This document shows positions 5,881 through 9,631 of a stretch of DNA of 9,631 nucleotides, one piece after another (the stretch's first letter is position 1; each line of letters opens with the position of its first letter). The DNA is from Chloroflexota bacterium (GTDB taxonomy: Bacteria > Chloroflexota > Dehalococcoidia > Lucifugimonadales > Lucifugimonadaceae), in the NCBI GenBank assembly GCA_029262715.1, contig JAJCYX010000152.1, forward strand, positions 1 to 9,631, written 5' to 3'. The notes below the pieces were generated by a model. That model searched no databases. It saw only the letters and a list, made by a program, of their open reading frames with translations, and was not told the DNA's origin. The position numbers were made by a program, and so were the translations under genes.

Positions 5881-5950
5881 CCAACGCGGAGGGATCTGAC
5901 CGATGTCATACGCTCACCCGAGAGATTCTGAATCAAGTTCAGAATGACAA
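5869..5950. repeat. 82-bp dispersed-type element with inverted ends
   Basis: The left end TTGTCATCCCGA (5869-5880) mirrors the right end TCAGAATGACAA (5939-5950), whose complement is TTGTCATTCTGA; the two agree at 10 of 12 positions. An internal perfect 8-bp inverted repeat, ATTCTGAA (5925-5932) and TTCAGAAT (5938-5945), lies at the right end. The order GTCATCCCGA, GAGGGATCTG, GAGATTCTG, CAGAATGACAA matches a small non-coding repeat I recall from many bacterial genomes. It is too small to encode anything and may be a MITE- or REP-like element. Confidence 0.6.
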
Positions 5951-5998
5951 TTCCTCACCACCCTATGCTTATCGAAGGACACAATCACCTCTAAGACA

Positions 5999-6025
5999 CC
6001 GGAAAACGCGGCAAGCCGCCTCCGG
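5999..6025 (-). repeat. Two-step hairpin with GTTTTCC tail
   Basis: GCGGC (6008-6012) and GCCGC (6015-6019) pair around AA. An outer CCGGA (5999-6003) pairs with TCCGG (6021-6025). Read on the minus strand the inner hairpin is followed by GTTTTCC, as in the other modules. It lies about 90 nt before the bicupin start. Confidence 0.5.
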
Positions 6026-6064
6026 TTACAATCCCGCTCATCTGACCCGTCCATCTGCCAAATA

Positions 6065-6083
6065 GAAAACGGGCTAAACCCGC
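6065..6083 (-). repeat. Hairpin with GTTTTC tail
   Basis: On the minus strand CGGG (6082-6079), loop TTTAG and CCCG (6073-6070) form a short hairpin whose last G begins GTTTTC (6070-6065). It lies 31 nt upstream of the bicupin start codon, probably within the leader. Confidence 0.4.
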
Positions 6084-6113
6084 CTGTCGCAAACAACCAC
6101 CGGAGTAACTGAT

Positions 6114-6890
6114 ATGCCACGTGTTCTGGAACGGACAAACCTGCGAGTCACCCGGCATGACGAGATCAACGGCGACCATGACGGCTCAGGCCCGTGGGCC
6201 GAGGTGATTCTAGAGGACGGCCGTAATCATGTCGTCTGGATCAACGGCCCCGCCGGGCGTCCGCCGGATCCGCACATTCACCCCAACTTCAACGAGTGGT
6301 GGTTCATCCTCGACGGCAAAACCCGCTACCAGATTGGCCAGTACGAGCCGATCGACGCCGAGTGGGGCGACATCGTCATGGCGCCTGCCGGGTTCGCCCA
6401 TGACATCAGGCCGCAGGAAAACGAAAGAGAAGGCCGTGGCGCGATCCGGGTCGGCGTGACACATCCCGAGAGCAATCATGACATCAAGGGCGTTGCGCCG
6501 TGCAGGAACATTCCTGTCGAGCGTGATCTGTCTGCGCCGAACCTCATCCACACGCGCTTCGCCGACCTCAAATCTCACTACGGATCAAGCGAAAACTGGA
6601 AGCACATCGTCGTGCTCGATGACCGAAACCGTGCGCTCATCACCCACGAACTTCCCGGCACCGTGAACCGTCGCATGTGGCACCCGGATATGCACAAATG
6701 GTGGGTCGTGTTGCAGGGAACGCTCGAATGGAGCATTGGTGACGATGAGAAAGTGGAGGCGGGACCCGGTGACGTGGTGTTTGTGCGGTCGGAGGAGGTT
6801 CACGAAATTCGGACGGTCGGTGACGAGCCATCAGTGCGCTTGACCGTGACCGCACCAGACATCGTTCACCACTACACGGACGAGAACTAA
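6114..6890 (+). CDS. Bicupin (two-cupin-domain) protein
   Basis: A 258-residue protein with two cupin barrels. The first has a full metal site: His54 and His56 in DPHIHPNF, Glu61 in NEWWFILDG, and His96 in GDIVMAPAGFAH. The second repeats the architecture with MWHPDMHKWWVVLQG (188-202) and GDVVFVRSEEVH (219-230). There the first His is Met188 and the Glu is Lys195, leaving His190 and His230 (plus His194), so this site is probably metal-poor or a different binder. No signal peptide is seen. GGAG at 6102-6105, 8 nt before the ATG, fixes the start. It opens the rightward gene group and precedes the enolase-superfamily gene by 22 nt. Bicupins include dioxygenases, isomerases and storage proteins; with sugar-acid enzymes beside it an isomerase or binding role is plausible but unproven. 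Confidence 0.88.
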   Translation: MPRVLERTNLRVTRHDEINGDHDGSGPWAEVILEDGRNHVVWINGPAGRPPDPHIHPNFNEWWFILDGKTRYQIGQYEPIDAEWGDIVMAPAGFAHDIRPQENEREGRGAIRVGVTHPESNHDIKGVAPCRNIPVERDLSAPNLIHTRFADLKSHYGSSENWKHIVVLDDRNRALITHELPGTVNRRMWHPDMHKWWVVLQGTLEWSIGDDEKVEAGPGDVVFVRSEEVHEIRTVGDEPSVRLTVTAPDIVHHYTDEN

Positions 6891-6912
6891 ATCGGGAACG
6901 CTCGACTAACCC

Positions 6913-8097
6913 ATGCGCATCGAAGAGATAGAGATCACGGTAGCGAACGTTCCTGACCCCGGACTGATGGACCGGTCGCCGGCAAAAACTGTGGTCGAGA
7001 CGCCCGTGATCGAGTCCGGCCATGTGCGGGCAACGCGACCTGCCGAGCCGGGCACTCAGGACACGAGCGAAATCAAGCCGCCGCAGATAGTCGTTGTAAC
7101 CGTGCGCACAGATTCAGGCGTCGAAGGCCACGGCTTCGGTTGGGGTGTCAAAGGTGGCATGCGCACAGCACACACCATCGCCGAGGTATTCCGACCCGAA
7201 CTGATCGGCAAGGACCCGATGGACAGGGAGCGTCTATGGCAAGCGGCGCATCGGGCAGATCGCTACGCTGGACTCGCATCCTTCAACTCGTACGGGCCTC
7301 TCGACGTGGCGCTCTGGGACATCGCAGCAAAGACGGCCAATGTCCCGCTGTACAAGTACATCGGCGCTTACCGAGACCGCATTCCTGCCTACGCAAGTTC
7401 CCCGTTCATGGCAGAGCCGAAGCAGTACGCAGACCTTGCGCTTGAGGCGAAGGCCAAGGGGTTTACCGCGTTCAAACTTCACCCACCGGGCAACGCAGAT
7501 CTTGACATCGAGTGCTGCAAGGCTGTGCGTGAAGCGGTCGGCCCAGGCATGGTGCTAATGAGCGATCCCGTAGGCGGCAACTACGACCACGAGGACGCGC
7601 TGCGAGTCGGTAGGGCGCTGGAAAAACTGGACTACCTCTGGCTCGAGGAGCCGCTATTCGACCACGATGTCCACGGTCTCGAACAGTTGAGCCGAACGCT
7701 GGATATCGCAATCTGCGCGGGCGAATGGAACTCAGACTTCTACTCCAAGATCAACTACCTGCGCACCGGTGCGGCGGACATCATTCGGGCCGATGTTTCC
7801 TGGACAGGAGGCATCACGGGCACACTGAAATCGGCGCACATCGCCGAAGGTTTCGGAGTCAACTGCGAGATCCACATGACCGTACTTTCGCTCATGGACG
7901 TCGCCAATTTGCATGTTGCCCTGGCGATAAAGAACTGCCGGTACCTGGAGCTTCCATATCCCGACGGCGCTACGTTCGGCATCAAACAGAACCTGGACAT
8001 CGATGCAGACGGTTTTGTCTCAGCACCGGACGGGCCCGGACTGGGCGTCGATCTGGACTGGGACGCGATCAGAGCGAATGAAGTCGTAAGTATCTGA
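6913..8097 (+). CDS. Mandelate racemase/enolase superfamily enzyme, probable acid-sugar dehydratase
   Basis: A 394-residue enolase-superfamily protein: an N-terminal capping domain (about 1-130, with VVTVRTDSGVEGHGFGWG at 61-78) and a C-terminal barrel. Metal ligands are Asp218 (MSDPVGG), Glu245 (LWLEEP) and Glu271 (CAGEWN). The second-strand acid/base motif is Lys188-x-His190 (FKLHPPG) instead of the common KxK. The His-Asp dyad of the mandelate-racemase subgroup is present as Asp294 (RADVSWTGG) and His321 (CEIHM), with Glu346 (YLELPYP) on the eighth strand. These enzymes abstract the proton alpha to a carboxylate and typically dehydrate aldonates or related hydroxy acids to 2-keto-3-deoxy acids. 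It lies 22 nt after the bicupin and 68 nt before a dehydrogenase. The superfamily is certain, while the substrate is not predictable from sequence alone. Confidence 0.93.
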   Translation: MRIEEIEITVANVPDPGLMDRSPAKTVVETPVIESGHVRATRPAEPGTQDTSEIKPPQIVVVTVRTDSGVEGHGFGWGVKGGMRTAHTIAEVFRPELIGKDPMDRERLWQAAHRADRYAGLASFNSYGPLDVALWDIAAKTANVPLYKYIGAYRDRIPAYASSPFMAEPKQYADLALEAKAKGFTAFKLHPPGNADLDIECCKAVREAVGPGMVLMSDPVGGNYDHEDALRVGRALEKLDYLWLEEPLFDHDVHGLEQLSRTLDIAICAGEWNSDFYSKINYLRTGAADIIRADVSWTGGITGTLKSAHIAEGFGVNCEIHMTVLSLMDVANLHVALAIKNCRYLELPYPDGATFGIKQNLDIDADGFVSAPDGPGLGVDLDWDAIRANEVVSI

Positions 8098-8120
8098 CCT
8101 TAGTCCGCAACGGTAATCAG

Positions 8121-8130
8121 GCTTCGAAGC
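8121..8130. repeat. 10-bp perfect palindrome in the dehydratase-dehydrogenase gap
   Basis: GCTTCGAAGC is self-complementary and lies 35 nt before the dehydrogenase start codon. It could be a dimeric regulator site or a small RNA hairpin, and chance is equally possible. Confidence 0.3.
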
Positions 8131-8165
8131 AATCAGAAACCAGTAGAGATCCGGAGACAAAAAGA

Positions 8166-9179
8166 ATGAAAGCAGCGGTAACTCGGGGCGAGCAGCGGAT
8201 TGAGATCGAAGACGTGCCAACCCCGGAGCCGGGCCCGGACCAGGTGCTCGTCAAGATCAAATACTCAGGACTCTGCGGCTCGGACGTGCACCGTTTCCAG
8301 TACGGCATGGCCCAGCCCGGCTCAATCATGGGCCACGAGTTCTGCGGCGAGATCGCTGCTACCGGCGCTAACGTCACCAGCTGGAAAGAGGGCGACAGGC
8401 TGGTAGGCGGCGGCGGCTCCAACCCCGACGGTATCCCGAGAGCGTCATCGAGTGCCCGCTACAGCGCACAGACAGTTGGCTTCAAGTCGCCGGGATGGGG
8501 CGGATTTGCAGAGTATGCCGTCATGGACGCGTGGCGTCCGCTTCGCCTGCCGGACAACGTTTCATGGGAGACGGCCGTGCTGACCGAGCCGTGCGCAATT
8601 GCGGTACACGCCGTTCGCCGATCCGCGTTCAGGGTGGGCGATCAGGTCGTGGTCATGGGGGCCGGGCCAATTGGCCTTCTTACTCAGCAAGTCCTGCAGG
8701 CCGGTGGAGCACGAGCCGTCTACGTCTCAGAACCCGCGCCAGCCCGTGCAGAAGCCGCTCGCAAGCTCGGTGCAACCGAGGTTTTCGATCCGACAAAGAC
8801 CGACATCGTTTCTACTATCGTTGAGCTGTCAGAGGGTCTCGGAGTTCCGCTTGCGTTCGATTGCGCAGCGGCCAAACCGACGCTCCAGCAGGGGCTTGAG
8901 ATGGTGCGCCGAGGCGGAGAAGTCACGCTTATCTCAATGGCGTGGGAGGATGTGCCGCTGCTTACAGTGGAATGGATCGGGCGAGAGGTGGATATGAAGG
9001 CCTCTTACGGCTCAACCCCGGAGGACTGGCAGATTGTCATCAGCCTCATGGAGCAGGGCAAGATCGACTCCGGCCCAATGGTCGATCAGAACAGCTTCAT
9101 CGGCTTCGACGATATGCAGGCAACACTAACCCGCCTAATGACCCCACAAGACGACATCCAGTCAGTGCTCGTGCCCTAG
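8166..9179 (+). CDS. Zinc-dependent medium-chain alcohol/polyol dehydrogenase
   Basis: A 337-residue medium-chain dehydrogenase of the threonine/sorbitol dehydrogenase-like class. The GroES-like domain holds the catalytic zinc ligands Cys37 (GLCGSDVH), His57-Glu58 (MGHEFCGE) and Glu141 (LTEPCA). The Rossmann motif is GAGPIG (165-170), and Glu189 at the end of the next strand favours NAD(H). The four cysteines of the structural zinc lobe are absent: the region 80-105 has none and is Gly/Ser-rich, so the enzyme keeps only the catalytic zinc. It oxidises a secondary alcohol, such as a sugar, polyol or sugar acid. GGAG at 8153-8156 is 9 nt before the ATG. It follows the dehydratase by 68 nt, probably co-transcribed, and a small hairpin follows its stop codon. 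It is likely an upstream oxidation step for the same substrate. Confidence 0.93.
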   Translation: MKAAVTRGEQRIEIEDVPTPEPGPDQVLVKIKYSGLCGSDVHRFQYGMAQPGSIMGHEFCGEIAATGANVTSWKEGDRLVGGGGSNPDGIPRASSSARYSAQTVGFKSPGWGGFAEYAVMDAWRPLRLPDNVSWETAVLTEPCAIAVHAVRRSAFRVGDQVVVMGAGPIGLLTQQVLQAGGARAVYVSEPAPARAEAARKLGATEVFDPTKTDIVSTIVELSEGLGVPLAFDCAAAKPTLQQGLEMVRRGGEVTLISMAWEDVPLLTVEWIGREVDMKASYGSTPEDWQIVISLMEQGKIDSGPMVDQNSFIGFDDMQATLTRLMTPQDDIQSVLVP

Positions 9180-9197
9180 GCAGCAAGCTGCGTTTTC
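9180..9197 (+). terminator. Hairpin with GTTTTC tail directly after the dehydrogenase stop
   Basis: GCAGC (9180-9184), AA and GCTGC (9187-9191) form a short stem starting one base after the TAG, followed by GTTTTC (9192-9197). It is in the right place and orientation to end the rightward transcript, but the stem is short and the U-tract is only four. It is also a member of the hairpin-GTTTTC family seen in the divergent spacer. The rest of the gap to 9403 has the degenerate module at 9266-9285, an ACGGG-ATGG-CCCGT hairpin (9307-9320) and a CGGCCGGCCG palindrome (9335-9344), and no gene. Confidence 0.4.
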
Positions 9198-9265
9198 TGC
9201 TGATGGGATGACATGTGGCGACAGTTAATTGCCGATGCATAGACCGGTTCTCGACATGGTGCCCT

Positions 9266-9285
9266 GGAAAACAAGGCAAGCCACC
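9266..9285 (-). repeat. Diverged copy of the spacer hairpin module
   Basis: This 20-mer matches 6001-6020 at 17 of 20 positions, differing at offsets 8, 9 and 18. On the minus strand it has the GGC-TT-GCC core and a GTTTTCC tail. The palindrome has decayed at two of its outer pairs. Confidence 0.45.
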
Positions 9286-9403
9286 CTTCACTCTGGCTCA
9301 GGACGAACGGGATGGCCCGTCGCTATTCACAAATCGGCCGGCCGTTCTCCCTGACAAAACTCAATTACTGGTTCCGTTCGCTGCCACTTTTCAGGTTCCC
9401 CCC

Positions 9404-9631
9404 CTACGCGTTAATTTCCTTCAGCACCTGCCGGTAGCCGTCTTGCAGTACGTTGACCTCCGACGTGTAGCCCAGGAGTGTCACGCCTGCATCCTTCCAC
9501 TTGCGAGCCTCGTCCACGCTGTTGACCATCATCGCAACCGTCTTGCCGTGCCTCTTCGCCGCATCGATGATCATGTCGCGCCGAGCATCCAGTTCAGGAC
9601 CCATCTGCGGAGTTCCATACACCCCAAGATC
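9404..9631 (-). CDS. HpcH/HpaI-family aldolase, C-terminal part (gene runs off the right edge)
   Basis: The frame is open from the window edge to TAG at 9404-9406 and gives the last 75 residues. They read DLGVYGTPQ, then MGPELDARRDMIIDAAKRHG, KTVAMMVNSVDEARKWKDAG and VTLLGYTSEVNVLQDGYRQV. This fits the end of HpcH/HpaI aldolases: a DL-[SG] metal-site region followed by the helix before a GKxxG-type strand, a DxEEARxxxDxG helix and the LGxDVxLL final barrel strand. The family cleaves 2-keto-3-deoxy acids (glucarate, 4-hydroxy-2-oxoheptanedioate and similar) to pyruvate plus an aldehyde. Its catalytic His and Arg lie outside the window. It converges with the dehydratase/dehydrogenase group, and an aldolase would logically follow that dehydratase. 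A C7 tract (9398-9404 on the plus strand) abuts the stop codon. Confidence 0.82.
   Translation of the reverse strand, partial: DLGVYGTPQMGPELDARRDMIIDAAKRHGKTVAMMVNSVDEARKWKDAGVTLLGYTSEVNVLQDGYRQVLKEINA

Larger units (their letters stand above)
5653..6113. other. Repeat-filled spacer between divergent genes
   Basis: These 461 bp lie between the start codons of the minus-strand SDR and the plus-strand bicupin, and must hold the promoters of both. Long open frames here run through the tandem repeat, lack family motifs and are best read as non-coding. Contents in order are a hairpin at 5668-5686, 55-bp tandem units from 5693, an 82-bp element with inverted ends (5869-5950), and two minus-strand hairpins with GTTTTC tails (5999-6025 and 6065-6083). 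The ribosome-binding site GGAG at 6102-6105 serves the bicupin. No promoter hexamers were convincing. Confidence 0.8.

Noticed and set aside
5071..5931. Long plus-strand open frame of 286 codons
   Set aside because: It runs antisense through the well-supported minus-strand SDR and then through the 55-bp repeats. It shows no family motif, and the product is repetitive where the DNA is repetitive.
5721..6065. Plus-strand open frame of 114 codons in the divergent spacer
   Set aside because: It reads through tandem repeat units whose 55-nt period shifts frame each time. No ribosome-binding site or recognisable motif is present.
9180..9403. Hidden short gene between dehydrogenase and aldolase
   Set aside because: Frames here are short, lack ribosome-binding sites and contain palindromes and a diverged repeat copy.
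9398..9404. C7 tract at the aldolase stop as phase-variation or frameshift signal
   Set aside because: The tract touches only the last base of the stop codon, so slippage would hardly alter the protein.

Overview
The window is a GC-rich (roughly 57-60% by eye), densely packed bacterial segment. It holds ten complete protein genes, the 3' end of an eleventh, and one repeat-filled spacer. No rRNA, tRNA or other phylogenetic marker is present, so the source is an inference. The mix of a mandelate-racemase-type enolase superfamily member, SDR oxidoreductases, an acetoacetate-decarboxylase-like protein, NHL propellers and an HpcH/HpaI aldolase, with GTCATCCCGA-type and CCCTCTCCC-type dispersed palindromes, fits an environmental Chloroflexota lineage (SAR202/Dehalococcoidia-like). 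Confidence in that is only moderate.

Left block (1-3917, + strand). Two hairpins (1-23 and 40-56) precede a run of five + strand genes: a cytoplasmic six-bladed NHL propeller (124-1140), a degenerate MNT-type nucleotidyltransferase (1142-1513), a HEPN protein (1506-1919), an SDR dehydrogenase (1923-2747) and an NHL propeller lipoprotein (2802-3881). The first four are separated by 1 nt, an 8-nt overlap and 3 nt and look like one operon. The fifth follows after 54 nt.

Middle block (3918-5652, - strand). An SDR dehydrogenase (5652-4852) is followed by an acetoacetate-decarboxylase superfamily protein (4742-3918). A short terminator-like hairpin with a T-run begins at the SDR stop codon, so the second gene may be partly uncoupled.

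Spacer (5653-6113). These 461 bp lie between divergent genes and encode nothing credible. They hold three 55-bp tandem units plus a partial fourth, an 82-bp element with matching inverted ends, and several short hairpins that each carry a GTTTTC tail.

Right block (6114-9179, + strand). A bicupin, an enolase-superfamily acid-sugar-dehydratase-like enzyme and a zinc-dependent medium-chain dehydrogenase follow one another. The C-terminus of an HpcH/HpaI-type aldolase converges on them from the right edge (9631-9404). Dehydrogenase, dehydratase and 2-keto-acid aldolase together suggest a non-phosphorylative sugar-acid (or similar hydroxy-acid) catabolic locus, with the bicupin in an isomerase, binding or dioxygenase-like role. 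The substrate cannot be read from the sequence.

The least conventional parts are the HEPN/nucleotidyltransferase pair wired into a metabolic-looking operon with two of three expected catalytic acids missing, and the recurring hairpin-GTTTTC modules in the spacers.
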